This document shows, in pieces, positions 40,201 through 56,231 of a stretch of DNA of 64,000 bases. The notes below the pieces were generated by a model. That model was not told the origin of the DNA and ran no database searches. It saw nothing but the letters and a program-made list of their open reading frames with translations. A program made the position numbers and the translations under genes. This DNA is from Lepisosteus oculatus (lineage: Eukaryota; Chordata; Actinopteri; Semionotiformes; Lepisosteidae): contig NC_090703.1 in NCBI RefSeq assembly GCF_040954835.1, positions 9,233,001 to 9,297,000 of the forward strand, written 5' to 3'. Each line of letters starts with the position of its first letter. The stretch's first letter is position 1.

Positions 40201-42024
40201 CGCTGCCCTACGTTGAAATGACGCTTCTTTCTCGTTTCGCCCGATCAGATCGATATGACGGATTTGAGGGCCTGCGCGCAGAGGAATGTGGGATTTTGAA
40301 TGGCTGTGAAAATGGCCGATGTGTCCGTGTTCGGGAAGGGTACACATGTGACTGCTTTGATGGTTTCGAGCTGGATTTAGCCAAAATGGCATGTATTGGT
40401 AAGTTCTTATTTTCTGGAGTCTTAAAATTAAATTAAATTTGAGATCATTTAATTATAATCCAAAACCAGAGAAGGGAAATTCTTCTACTGAACCAACAGA
40501 GAAATTAAAGCTGTGAAGACAGGGAATTGCATTCAAACTCTGTGCAATATGTGATTAATTTAAACCTCTAACTCCAAAAAATAGAGAAAAGGTCTGTCTG
40601 TATTATTGTTTAATTTTTGGGAGGGAGGAAAGTGTATTCCAGAATTACTTTTGCAAAGTTGTTTTATATATGAGTCCAAAGAAACATCACACTGCTTGAG
40701 CATCAAGTCATAGAATCCTTTTCAACTTTAATGGTGAGCAGAAATATTTCTTTACCCATGTTACGTAATACTTCAAGCTGACAAAATTTCCATTTTCTTT
40801 GTTTAGTTTGAAATCAAAGTCTTTGCTCTTAAACATACTGACAAGATTACATTGTTGTATAGGAATTCATTTCATGGAACAATTTCAGCAACACTCTAAA
40901 GAGATCTACACTTTTTTCCACAACACGGCAATGTAACAGATTTAGATGTTATTATTTAAAAAAAAATACTAATTTGTGAAGAAAAAAAACACACTTGTGG
41001 GAGAGAAAGGCTTTCCAACTGTCACTGGGAGAATACCACCAACATCTTGAATTTAGAAATGACATAAACAATTCAGGGTCATTTAAAAGTAACAAGAGAA
41101 AATGACAATCGTTTTACCATTGCCAGCTGTGAAATTAAAACCATTCTGAGATCACGGTGATAGGATGTCTCAGACAATACACGTCTTTCAATGTAAGAGG
41201 CAACAGCTGACTTGTTCAATGTATTACACCGCTGAAACCTGATGTTCAAATTGCTCTCTCACACGCATTATGAAGCCATCCTCCATCACTGAACATTTAA
41301 ATCCTTCACTTGTTTTAAAGATGTGCTATACGCCACAAGAAAGTGCTTTAGTACAAACTAGAATTTAAGTTTTTTGACAGCACTGTAGAGCACATTTCTA
41401 TTTTTTTGGTATTTCTGCTTGTCCAAATAAGCATCAAACGTCATCTTGCAGTGCTCTTCAGCACCTCCAGCTGTGTGGTTTCACAATAGGTTTGTTAGTT
41501 AGCACTCCTCATTCAGAATTTACTGAATATCCCTTCCACAAGGGTGTTAGGTCTGCCAGAGAACCGTCAAACATGTTCTTTACATTGACCAAGTGCTGCT
41601 TTCCATTTGCAATCCATTCCTATGGATTTGATGCAATGCAAATATTGATTTTAAGTTGAAGCAAATTTGTGGAAAGCTTTGCTCATTTTTGGCAGTGCAG
41701 ATTTTGCTCGAGGGCACGGAAACAAACCCGGAAACGGTGTCGGGAAGCAATCCTTTCGACATGACCGTTGTGTCGGCGTTTTGAGGAGCCCGCGAATGAA
41801 AACCACATTCGTCTGCTGTGGACATGCTGACAGCGCTGCTTCTCTTTGCAGATATCAATGAGTGCGAAGACATAAGTGACAAAGTCCCGCTGTGTCAGAA
41901 TGGTGCCTGTGTGAACACAGAGGGGTCATACAAGTGCACTTGCCTGTCGGGATTCGTGGCTTCATCGCAGCCTCACCAGTGCATCCCTGAGGCTCCTGAG
42001 ACAGAGCAAGAGGCAGGCCAGTGA
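245..42024 (+). CDS. LTBP2: Latent TGF-beta binding protein 2 (5'-partial, about 1,383 codons in window)
   Basis: This is a secreted extracellular-matrix glycoprotein of the LTBP/fibrillin family, built from EGF and 8-cysteine (TB) modules. In mammals LTBP2 associates with fibrillin microfibrils and elastic fibres. The sequence shows 32 exons with consensus splice sites, of which 31 have GT donors and one has a GC donor. All EGF and TB exons are phase 1-1. Domain order is linker, 21 EGFs, TB, 2 EGFs, TB, hinge, 2 EGFs, stop. Assignment to LTBP2 rests on the hinge (RPGYEYGP, then [10 protein letters not shown]) and the following [16 protein letters not shown] and [13 protein letters not shown], which fit LTBP2 as I know it better than LTBP1, 3 or 4. 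The N-terminal third (signal peptide, first EGF, hybrid and TB domains) lies upstream of the window. LTBP4 is the main alternative because its hinge also has a YEYGPD motif. The EGF array is longer than in mammals. Confidence 0.85.
1238..4420. other. LTBP2 intron, 3.2 kb, no feature seen
   Basis: The intron runs from the GTGAGT donor after the linker exon to the CTGCAG acceptor of EGF1. Short open frames here lack splice or protein context. Nothing else is supported. Confidence 0.6.
4421..7285 (+). CDS. LTBP2: LTBP2 EGF exons 1-4 of the array
   Basis: Exons are 4421-4546, 5439-5567, 6292-6411 and 7166-7285. Each encodes one six-cysteine EGF domain opening with a D-x-[DN]-E-C calcium motif. 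EGF1 has DIDRC, with Arg where the calcium-ligand Glu normally sits, so it is probably not a canonical calcium binder. EGF2 (DIDEC), EGF3 (DVNEC) and EGF4 (DIDEC) are canonical and carry the hydroxylation-type motif C-x-N-x4-[FY]-x-C. EGF4 is the first with two residues between cysteines 4 and 5 (CLSC). Exon 3 ends at a GC donor (GAAG then GCAAGT). The intervening introns (4547-5438, 5568-6291, 6412-7165) show no further exon. Confidence 0.85.
4866..4990. repeat. Palindromic dispersed repeat, copy 1
   Basis: Arms 4866-4900 (AAGGAACAAGTAAGGG...) and 4955-4990 are near-perfect inverted copies around a loop with GGCTCCACAGCCGAAAC. The sequence similarity continues to about 5035. The long minus-strand open frame across 4683-5201 is a by-product of this repeat, not a gene. 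Confidence 0.6.
8533..8766 (+). repeat. 5' LTR of the miniature element
   Basis: This 234 bp repeat begins TGTAACGCTTACGG and ends CGTTGCGTTACA. It is GC-rich compared with the surrounding intron. An internal tRNA-like A/B box pair is described separately. Confidence 0.85.
8650..8704 (+). promoter_or_regulatory. tRNA-like A box and B box inside the LTR
   Basis: TAGCTCACCGGG at 8650-8661 fits the pol III A box, and GGTTCGAGCCC at 8694-8704 fits the B box. The 44-base start-to-start spacing equals that of a tRNA gene. The right LTR repeats both at 8947 and 8991 with the same spacing. A full cloverleaf is not evident: the acceptor-stem arms do not pair, although most of the T stem does. Confidence 0.5.
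8829..9063 (+). repeat. 3' LTR of the miniature element
   Basis: This 235 bp repeat is about 92-93 percent identical to the left LTR by hand alignment. The central block from CTGTGATAGCAGG to GGGTCCCTGC is unchanged. Confidence 0.85.
10093..10206. repeat. Palindromic dispersed repeat, copy 2
   Basis: This is the same family as 4866-4990: a shared TCCACAGCCGAAAC core, a right arm CAGCATGGA...TGTT[CT]CTTTGCA, and a diverged left arm (AGGAACAAATAAAGG). Similarity continues to about 10245 (CTAACACAGCTACCTACTTGAA). It probably belongs to a MITE- or SINE-like family found elsewhere in the genome. Confidence 0.6.
10349..13254 (+). CDS. LTBP2: LTBP2 calcium-binding EGF exons 5-10
   Basis: Exons are 10349-10471, 10821-10943, 11183-11308, 11549-11674, 12816-12941 and 13129-13254, each a phase 1-1 cbEGF exon opening with DVNEC, DVDEC or D-I-[DN]-EC. 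EGF5 and EGF6 resemble each other (VPG and LPG after the calcium motif, then [11 protein letters not shown] and [11 protein letters not shown]). EGF7-10 are a second subtype with C-x-x-C between cysteines 4 and 5 (CTSC, CLQC, CTTC, CTSC) and a GICTN or GVCTN centre, which points to descent from one exon by tandem duplication. Several introns here are short, for example 239 bp between exons 6 and 7. Confidence 0.87.
11740..12130 (-). mobile_element. LINE 3' fragment (CR1/L2-like), copy A
   Basis: Read on the minus strand, it encodes a decayed C-terminal tail with [20 protein letters not shown], typical of the region after the reverse transcriptase in CR1/L2-type LINEs. The plus-strand wording (GAACATAAG...GAGAGGAGG, CCAGGGTGTCAGCTTCA) is shared with the copy at 38882. 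It lies in the intron between EGF8 and EGF9. Confidence 0.6.
13701..15667 (+). CDS. LTBP2: LTBP2 cbEGF exons 11-13, with recent duplicates
   Basis: Exons are 13701-13826 (EGF11), 14732-14854 (EGF12) and 15542-15667 (EGF13). EGF11 and EGF13 encode the same 42-residue domain; I count two base differences over 126, both silent third-position changes. EGF12 is a near copy of EGF6 (10821-10943): seven base differences over 123, giving V to E (DEDEC), Y to H and N to S. Flanking intron similarity is limited to a few tens of bases, including the pyrimidine tracts. The pattern fits local exon duplication or gene conversion after the main expansion. Confidence 0.87.
14001..14155 (+). mobile_element. 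Degraded tRNA-derived SINE
   Basis: GCAGTGTGGTGAATTTGTCAGGGCTCTG and AGGGTTGTGGGTTTAAAGATT stand in for the A- and B-box regions of a common fish SINE. The tail GCTTTGGCTAAAAGCATC and AGTATAAATGAATAAA matches the usual ending of that family. Many substitutions indicate age. Confidence 0.55.
15795..18461 (+). CDS. LTBP2: LTBP2 cbEGF exons 14-17
   Basis: Exons are 15795-15920 (DVDEC), 16738-16863 (DVDEC), 17713-17832 (DQNEC) and 18336-18461 (DVNEC). EGF14 and EGF15 are the last of the C-x-x-C subtype (CRSC, CTTC); EGF16 and EGF17 return to C-x-C (CSC, CLC). EGF17 ([14 protein letters not shown]) aligns with the family position just before the C-terminal part of the array. The exons are phase 1-1 with good donors (GTAGAA, GTATTT, GTACTG, GTAAGG). 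Introns 15921-16737, 16864-17712 and 17833-18335 contain no other exon that I can support. Confidence 0.86.
18462..21312. other. LTBP2 intron, 2.9 kb
   Basis: There is no exon or clear repeat. A segment near 20960-21060 (GGTCTCGGATTAAGTGCTGG and CCTTGAGCAAGAC) is faintly SINE-like, but it is too eroded to call. Confidence 0.5.
21313..23038 (+). CDS. LTBP2: LTBP2 cbEGF exons 18-19
   Basis: Exons are 21313-21435 ([11 protein letters not shown], canonical cbEGF) and 22910-23038 ([14 protein letters not shown]). EGF19 has three residues between cysteines 4 and 5 (CFMGC) and a [14 protein letters not shown] core. That is the unusual EGF found at this place in other LTBPs, where a spacer lies inside the CxC motif. 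This helps register the array: domains 18-21 are the conserved C-terminal end and the extra domains lie upstream. A large intron follows. Confidence 0.86.
21436..22909. other. LTBP2 intron, 1.5 kb, no feature seen
   Basis: The intron runs between EGF18 and EGF19. No coding, RNA or repeat signature was recognised. Confidence 0.5.
27157..27170 (-). promoter_or_regulatory. CTCF-type motif
   Basis: On the minus strand it reads CCACTAGATGGCGTT, an excellent match to the vertebrate CTCF core (CCAC-x-AG-x-TGGC). It lies inside the large intron. Confidence 0.45.
32640..33960 (-). mobile_element. LINE relic with decayed reverse transcriptase, copy B
   Basis: The minus strand at about 33274-33334 reads [19 protein letters not shown], a mutated form of the LINE reverse-transcriptase motif around GxPQGS-LGPLLF-IYINDL. 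About 20 bases further it reads KFADQ, where an active enzyme has FADDT. The low-coordinate end shares sequence with the copy at 38882 (CCTGTTCT...TTTAAAT...TAGTTTCCACTT). Frames are broken throughout. It lies in the large LTBP2 intron, antisense to the gene. Confidence 0.65.
34548..35458 (+). CDS. LTBP2: LTBP2 cbEGF exons 20-21, end of the long array
   Basis: Exons are 34548-34673 ([17 protein letters not shown], with CDQGY) and 35315-35458 ([17 protein letters not shown]). EGF21 ends with a longer tail in place of the usual last loop ([15 protein letters not shown], then HNPLLT), matching the PN-x-EEF-P-T motif that precedes the TB domain in other LTBPs. The exon 20 acceptor is a less common GAAG after a pyrimidine tract. 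Exon 20 contains a potential N-glycosylation site (NKT). Confidence 0.87.
34748..35043 (+). mobile_element. tRNA-derived SINE
   Basis: The head resembles a tRNA gene, with an A-box-like AGAGTGGCTAAGGATC and a B-box-like GGTTGCCAGTTCAAATCCC. The body includes the SINE phrase CCTGAGCAAGGCCCTTAACCCC. The tail GGAAATTGTATATGGCTAAT is followed by AAAGTGATCTTATCT and a (TCTTATCT) microsatellite. It lies about 75 bp after EGF exon 20. Confidence 0.75.
35459..36601. other. LTBP2 intron, 1.1 kb
   Basis: The intron lies between EGF21 and the TB domain. Apart from the CTCF-type motif at 36379, nothing is recognised. Confidence 0.5.
36379..36392 (-). promoter_or_regulatory. CTCF-type motif
   Basis: On the minus strand it reads CCACAAGATGGCAG, a strong match to the CTCF core, in the same orientation as the site at 27157. 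It lies 210 bp before the TB exon. Confidence 0.45.
36602..37540 (+). CDS. LTBP2: LTBP2 8-cysteine (TB) domain after the long EGF array
   Basis: Exons 36602-36805 and 37454-37540 encode the TB module. Seven cysteines are in the first exon (ECYYN, FCDN, the ECCC triplet, NCEIYPC) and the eighth is in the second (ELCPHG). In LTBP1 and LTBP3 the TB domain at this place binds the TGF-beta propeptide, using a two-residue insertion (Phe-Pro in LTBP1) between cysteines 6 and 7. Here that site reads C-E-I-Y-P-C, so the insertion is present as Tyr-Pro. An N-glycosylation sequon (NTT) precedes the cysteine triplet. The second exon continues into a cysteine-free connector ([15 protein letters not shown]). 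Confidence 0.88.
38125..38185. repeat. AT-rich palindromic microrepeat
   Basis: ACAGGCATAGTATA occurs twice, about 45 bases apart, around a TATAC/GTATA palindromic run (CAGTATACTATACTGTATAG). It could form a short cruciform and is in an intron. Confidence 0.6.
38294..38780 (+). CDS. LTBP2: LTBP2 two cbEGFs between the TB domains
   Basis: Exons are 38294-38422 ([29 protein letters not shown]) and 38640-38780 ([27 protein letters not shown]). The pair is strongly characteristic of LTBPs: a long first loop (MFGSEIC) with an aromatic YYYD turn, then a domain whose C-terminal loop is SPPLLLD. A sequon (NFT) lies in the tail of the second exon. The two exons are separated by a 217 bp intron. Confidence 0.9.
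38882..39170 (-). mobile_element. LINE 3' fragment, copy C
   Basis: This is the same family as copies A and B: TTAAGAACATAAGAAAAG, GAGAGGCCACC, TAGTTTCCACTTGCGTCCTCTGG. It sits in the intron just ahead of the last TB exon. Confidence 0.55.
39259..39435 (+). CDS. LTBP2: LTBP2 last TB domain, main exon
   Basis: This phase 1-1 exon encodes [27 protein letters not shown] and FCPS, which are seven of the eight TB cysteines. The eighth (TLCNK) is at the start of the next exon at 39820. Only two residues separate cysteines 6 and 7 (CAFC), so this TB lacks the two-residue insertion seen in the preceding TB. The motif [10 protein letters not shown] is a hallmark of the last TB domain in LTBP1, 2 and 4. 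Confidence 0.9.
39820..40398 (+). CDS. LTBP2: LTBP2 Tyr/Gly/Pro hinge and penultimate EGF
   Basis: Exon 39820-40119 completes the TB domain (LCNK) and encodes a flexible hinge rich in Tyr, Gly and Pro ([19 protein letters not shown], then [10 protein letters not shown], then [19 protein letters not shown]). Exon 40249-40398 encodes [16 protein letters not shown] and an EGF without the D-x-D-E-C calcium start, as in other LTBPs at this point. The hinge is the best discriminator for LTBP2. The 129 bp intron between the two exons has no in-frame stop, so the reading frame is open from 39,792 to 40,436; the splice sites (GGG|GTAGGA and CCGATCAG) are acceptable. Confidence 0.86.
40399..41851. other. 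Last LTBP2 intron, 1.5 kb, no feature seen
   Basis: AT-rich, ending in a TTCTCTTTGCAG acceptor. No exon or repeat was recognised. Confidence 0.5.
41852..42024 (+). CDS. LTBP2: LTBP2 final exon: last cbEGF and stop
   Basis: The exon opens at a TTTGCAG acceptor and encodes [20 protein letters not shown] with six cysteines and a canonical calcium motif. A short acidic tail follows ([13 protein letters not shown]), with the TGA stop at 42022-42024. Human LTBP2 and LTBP4 also end a few residues after this EGF, so the end looks natural. Confidence 0.92.
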
Positions 42025-44870
42025 GACCGGTAGAGGCATCTCTCCCTGACCTGGTGCCAGTACCAGGGCTCTGGCCCTGAAATCACAAGAGTAAAACAGG
42101 ATTGTCCCCCCCAGCCCCACCTTCTCTTCAAAAAAAGCACTCGGACGGACCAGTGATGTGCAGCGAATGTTTTGCATGGGATTTGTTCATCATTTTGCCT
42201 TTAAGGGATTTCATATAAGCAGGACTCCTCCGTCTACTGTCCCCATAATAATACATGGCTTACACCCCATTTCCAGGCGTGCGATGCAGAATACAATGTA
42301 CAGAAGAATTGCGATAAATATCAGAAGTACTGCTCTTTAAAGAGGATTTTATTTATTGCTTTCAGCGCATAAAGCTTTTGTGTTTACTAATGCTAAATTA
42401 TGTTTTGTAAACATTTAACTCCAGGCTGGCTGTCCGTTTTGAATTTCAATGGATTGGGGAAAAGAGAAGCAGGCTGAGACATTATTTTGCTTCCCTGCTA
42501 CTACTTCCTGAAAGTGGCTGTTGCCCCAGAGTTTCAAAACAAAAAAAAGTGATATGTAACTATTTGCATCCTTGCTAGGCACTGGTTAAATACTTTTTTA
42601 GTATGTTTCAAAAGAATGTGGCATGTGTATTGTTGTGGAATATTGCTGCTGATGTTTTGTTCGTATTGGGGCAATATACCATGATAGAAAATACGCTTGA
42701 GAGCTCTGTCTTTACTGAATGCTTATGCTTGTCATTAGAAAAACAAAGGATAAAATAACAATTTAAAATATGACTTTAACAATAATGTACTATAGGGAAT
42801 ATCATTCTGCCCCAAAACATATTTATGTAAATAAGATTTAGATTACAATAAATTATCTAGACAAGAAAAAGCAACTGAAAAAATGGCTGCACATTGAGGT
42901 TTGTCTATTTGTAAACATCCAGAGTAATGTTTTAGCACTGAAAGTGAAACAGCTGCTCATGCAGCTTTGTTTAAATTCCAAAAACCAAAAACATAGAACA
43001 GAGGTGTATAGTCCCACACCTTGGGACAGTTTGGGATATAGCCTCAGGTATATGCGGGAGAACATTAGAAAAGCAAATTACCTTCTTATTAAACAACTAT
43101 TATATACAGGAATGTAGTGTGTTACACGTTTATGTTACCATAAAATAACCTGCGATTTGTTTTTTTTTCTAGATAATTTCTCAGATATGCACCATTCAGG
43201 TTAAATTATTAGCCACTGGCAAAGGTCACAGTTTACAAGAAACGTTGAGTTCTTCACCTGAACCTGTTGTTGGTTAATTGTTTTTAAGAGACAGAATAAT
43301 TCAACTCCAAAATTTACCTGTTTTCCTTACAGACATGTACGAGTACATCCAATCTTAAAAATCTTTCCTGTTCTTAGAAAGCTTGGCATGTTATTTTCTA
43401 AAAATCATCATACTTTTTTACACCAAAAAGCCAGTCCAGTGTACACAGCCAAGTCAATTAAGGCTTATCCCAGGGCTGCCTCAGTCTTAGTCAGATATGG
43501 CCTAACCACAATCACACACTGGCTGAATGGCTCTCTAAAGAAACCTGTTTCCTAGCATCTCAAGAATTGCCACGACCCAACATAATTCTAGCAAAGACAG
43601 AAAGCACAGTTTATGTGCCAGTCTTTGCTCCTAACTGGTTAGCTGCAGTTTAAAGAATGATCTTCCCTGGAGACTGCCTTGTGCAAAAAAAAAGACAGCA
43701 CAAGAACTGTAGTTGGAACATGCATTGATAGTGTAGTGTAAAGTCTACTGGGTATCGATCTGTATGGTCAGCTTTGCTGTTCATGCTTTGTTTTTGCTTA
43801 TTTACTAAAAAGAACCAATGGTCAGTTCTGCACATGAACAATTATGCTGTGGCTTTTTTGCAGAAATGCACAGTGTCATACAGGAAATTAATAAATGTTT
43901 ACACCATTTATGCATGTTGGCATTCATGGAATATTATCAGATCCCATGTAAGAACATTCCCAGCGGTACAATCCAGGAATCAAGATCAAACATTGACGAA
44001 GGAGTTTGGGATGTTTGTACAGATGTAGTACTATGTATTTAATTGGTTTTGTTACATATTTTATTTAGATATCTAGTTGAGCAATTTGCAATTATTTTTG
44101 TCTTGACAAACAAAATCATATATGTTCAGTTTAAATGCCTTAGGTATTATACAGTAGATCTTGCATTTCTGTAAAATTTGTTAACATATCTTTGTCTGAA
44201 AAAATGGTTTACACTGTACCATAAGGAGTATGTATGTATCCTGCCCTGTGGAGCAGACATTGGAAATCAATTTAAGGGTACAGCAGCATCCTTCTCACAA
44301 AACAAGCAGCCATGCATCCAGCACAAGTTCATTTATTATAACGCTTATCCAATAACAAAGTGTGCTGCAAATCCAAGACTTCCACATTACGTTCCCAGTT
44401 CAGTTGTAGTTTTAGCTATAAGCAGAAGGAAGAGTGTCCCATTAATGCATTAATACATGTGGAAGACGTTGCTGCCACCCCTTATACAAGTACCAAATAT
44501 GTTATGTAGTATTGGATACTTGTTTTTCATTGACTGATGCCCATAATCTGCATTGTGTATAAAAAAAATCCTCTGTAAGCAGTGGCTGCTACATAAGCCA
44601 TGTGCTAAATGTAGCCAATGCTGCACAGCTCTTCTTCCTTTGCATAGATGACAATGTTCCATTCAGTTACAGCAGTGGATGGAAATACAGGTATGTGCAC
44701 ATTTTGTCATGTGTATGTTTTTTTTTGTAAACCATAAGTTATAGGATTCAGCTATATAGTGGGGAAATCCTACTGGTAGAAGCTGTGCTCTGGAATTTTT
44801 CTACATTCCTCGTTTACCTCTAACCGTAGTCACTTTCAGTCATGAAAATAAAACTTTGAGAAACCGCGTG
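42025..44870 (+). other. LTBP2: LTBP2 3' untranslated region
   Basis: This AT-rich stretch of about 2.8 kb has no coding signal. It is interpreted as 3'UTR because the first convincing polyadenylation context after the stop is near 44847. Several weaker AATAAA-like hexamers (for example about 42846) could give shorter forms. Without RNA data its extent is inferred. Confidence 0.5.
44847..44852 (+). terminator. LTBP2: Candidate LTBP2 polyadenylation signal
   Basis: AATAAA is followed about 20 bases later by a GT/T-rich element (CGTGTTTTTGTTTTC), which is the standard arrangement for cleavage and polyadenylation. The inferred cleavage point is near 44865. Confidence 0.5.
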
Positions 44871-45073
44871 TTTTTGTTTTCTTATTAAAATTTAACAAAA
44901 CATGAACCCCTGAGTTTTCTTTGACAAACATGGGGAAAAAAATCCAAATGTCAAATTATGTAAGCACTGTTGGCCACCCCCTCAACTATACTGGCAAAGA
45001 GTCTCATACAAAAACTGGTGGTTGAGTTATCATATTCCAAAAACATTCACATCATCACTTTGATACTATTCGG

Positions 45074-45083
45074 TTTATTTATT
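45074..45083 (-). terminator. POMT2: Candidate POMT2 polyadenylation signal
   Basis: On the minus strand two overlapping AATAAA hexamers (AATAAATAAA) precede a GT-rich stretch (GTGATGATGTGAATG). Used as the POMT2 end, this gives a 3'UTR of about 2.65 kb and leaves roughly 200 bp between the two converging transcript ends. Another minus-strand AATAAA lies at 45762-45767. Confidence 0.35.
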
Positions 45084-47722
45084 CAGACGTTCATAGTACA
45101 ATTTGTTCAAGTACCTACAAAAATACATTCTTGAGGTTTGTAGTCAGCTGTTATTAACTTAATGTGGCCAAAACATATAATGCAAGTCTTCAGGGAAATC
45201 CGTCTTCATTGTTCACTTACAGACGGCCCTGACATACCCTGCTGTTCACTACAATAGGGGTTTGTCTGCAGCTGAGCTTCAGCACAAAAAATATCTACCC
45301 TGCCAGGGAATTATAATTATTGCATATGTGGATTTCTGGAACATTGTCTGTTTCTTTAAATATTTTTCAAAATTAAGAGTCAAAGGAGGAAGCATTATGT
45401 AACTTCATAAGATCAAACTTTAGTTTTAGAACTTAAAAATATTTTCTTGAGTAAAAGTGTTCGAGTGCACAATACTCACTTTCACTGTTTTAGTGCTTTC
45501 ACAATAGTAGCACACAATTTAATCTCTTGTATCAAGCAATAAGATGAACAGAGAATGTAAAAATGTAACACGTTAGCAACCCCTTCACAATTAAGAATTA
45601 AAGACAAAAATATTATCCACCTAGAAATTGACTGTACCACACCTGTCACACCAGTTACAAGCTTAATGGAATGTCCTATTTCTTTTTTAACTCTGCAAGT
45701 TTCACTTGCATAATCCCTTATCATTCTTGGATTTTGAAAATAACACACAATTCCCTCTTGTTTTATTTAACTGGAAACAGCGATGAAGGCAATGACAACT
45801 CCTATTATTCTACTGCCAGGTCACCGCATGTTGAAGCACCTAAGCACTGTGTGCATAACGACACAAGAAAGCAATTGGTTTGCCAACAAAACCTGTGTGT
45901 ATTCTGCAATATCTTCAATACAGGGCAGTCCACAACAGCTACAAACTGATTTCTCAAAATGGAGGTTTCATTTTCTGCAGCTCTTTCATTATATTAACAA
46001 AGAGTTCTTTTACCAAACGCCCCATAGTGGGCCAGAGAAAGGAGCATTCTCATTCACATAAATGTACTGGTATAGTTTAGCTATCCAACAAAAACAAGAC
46101 CAGCAAGGAGCAAAAATGACTGAGCATAGCATTGGCCATTATTAACTTGCTATTCAATGTGTTTAAAACATACCTACAGAAGAACAAAAAGGAACTTAAA
46201 TCTGGATGACATGCCAGGACAGAACAATTTAACAGTTATTACAATTAATAAACAATGTTTAAACATACTGTGAACATACTTATGTGGTTAACCTACACAA
46301 CCAAAAATAAAAAACATGACTAACCTAACACATAACTGCTTCTATGCAACAGCTCTGCCTCTACTTACAGCAGTAAACATTCCCCAAAAAATGCAATAAA
46401 TCAAACACTTCATAAATTCCAACTTTATAATACACCAGTTGTCGCAGTCAATTTCAGGAGGTATTTTTCTAAAAAAATTTCACATTAGTACATCACATCC
46501 ATTTTAAATGGGTATTTAAGATCTTATATTCTTTTAGTATTTAAAATAGTGTAATAAACATTTTAGTCAGCTCACAGTAATATAAAGTAAAATGCAAATC
46601 ACAAAATTATGTCAACATTTCTACAATTTACCAAAATAGTGTTCTAGCAAATAGTGCAACTTTAAAAAAGGCTCATATAGAATACTAGAAAGAAATAAAG
46701 AAATAAAAACTAATGTCAGTCTTACAAGTTGTCATCATGACACAACGTAGTGAAATTATTACTGGAAACTGCTATTTCCCTTCTAGAAGAACTACTCATG
46801 ACACTTTTTGTAGATCCAACTAAAATTTCAACAGATGTGACCTATATACAAAATGGAAAAAACAAAGTCCATTTTAGGCAAGTGGTTTTGATTTCTAACC
46901 CAAGGCACTTTATAGTTAGTACAATCTAAACTAGCTACACTATGTAGGGAAAGGCAACTTAATATGACATGAGACATGAAGGATCTTGGTCACCTGTGCA
47001 CTTGTCTTAACCTGACCTCCTTCTAACTCAGTGTGAAGCTTACTCATCTCACTAATCAATTAAAATATACTGTGTAAGTGTACCCTAACCACAATGCTGC
47101 CAAGTAGTCATTGTTGCCATTTTGCTAACAAAACATTTTGCTAAAACGTTGCTTGCTGCATTGAAACTGAGGATGATGACAGTTTTCTGTATAAAAGAAG
47201 CTTATGGAACGGTAATGCCATAGAACTGCCATTACTGGGCTTTTCCCATTAGAAATTGACCATTTCATGTATTCCCACTGTAAAGCAAGGAACTGGAGTT
47301 TTCCCTCTTCAGGTTCACAGATATGCCAATACGATGATCATAAATCTTATCTTATTATATCATTAATATTTTTAGCAGCACAATCTCCCTCTGATTTAAA
47401 TGTACCTACTGTCTAGCCCTTGAGAGCCCATTGGCCAGAGCAGCCTGTTAAAACTGAATTCATGCATGATCATAGGGCTGGTTTACATCACAGTTCTGTC
47501 AACAATGGTGCTTCTGGTTGGAAAGGGGGGGCAGAGGGACATTTTCATTCTGCTCACTTCCTTCTATCATCCAGCCCTTTTATGATCCGTTCGAATATGT
47601 CGTATCGGATCAGTGCTCAAACCGCACTTTTCAAGACCAAACCAACCGCACTGCGGTGAAAGGATTTTTTTTTTTTGGTGTTCTCGTACACAAGACAACG
47701 GTGGCGTTGTTTTTTTTTCCCC
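45084..47722 (-). other. POMT2: Probable POMT2 3'UTR
   Basis: This is AT-rich sequence downstream of the POMT2 stop with no recognisable exon, RNA gene or mobile element. The short open frames here (for example around 45,671-46,080) have no codon structure or splice context and no similarity I recognise. Its assignment as 3'UTR is inference. Confidence 0.35.
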
Positions 47723-56231
<8,509 letters not shown>

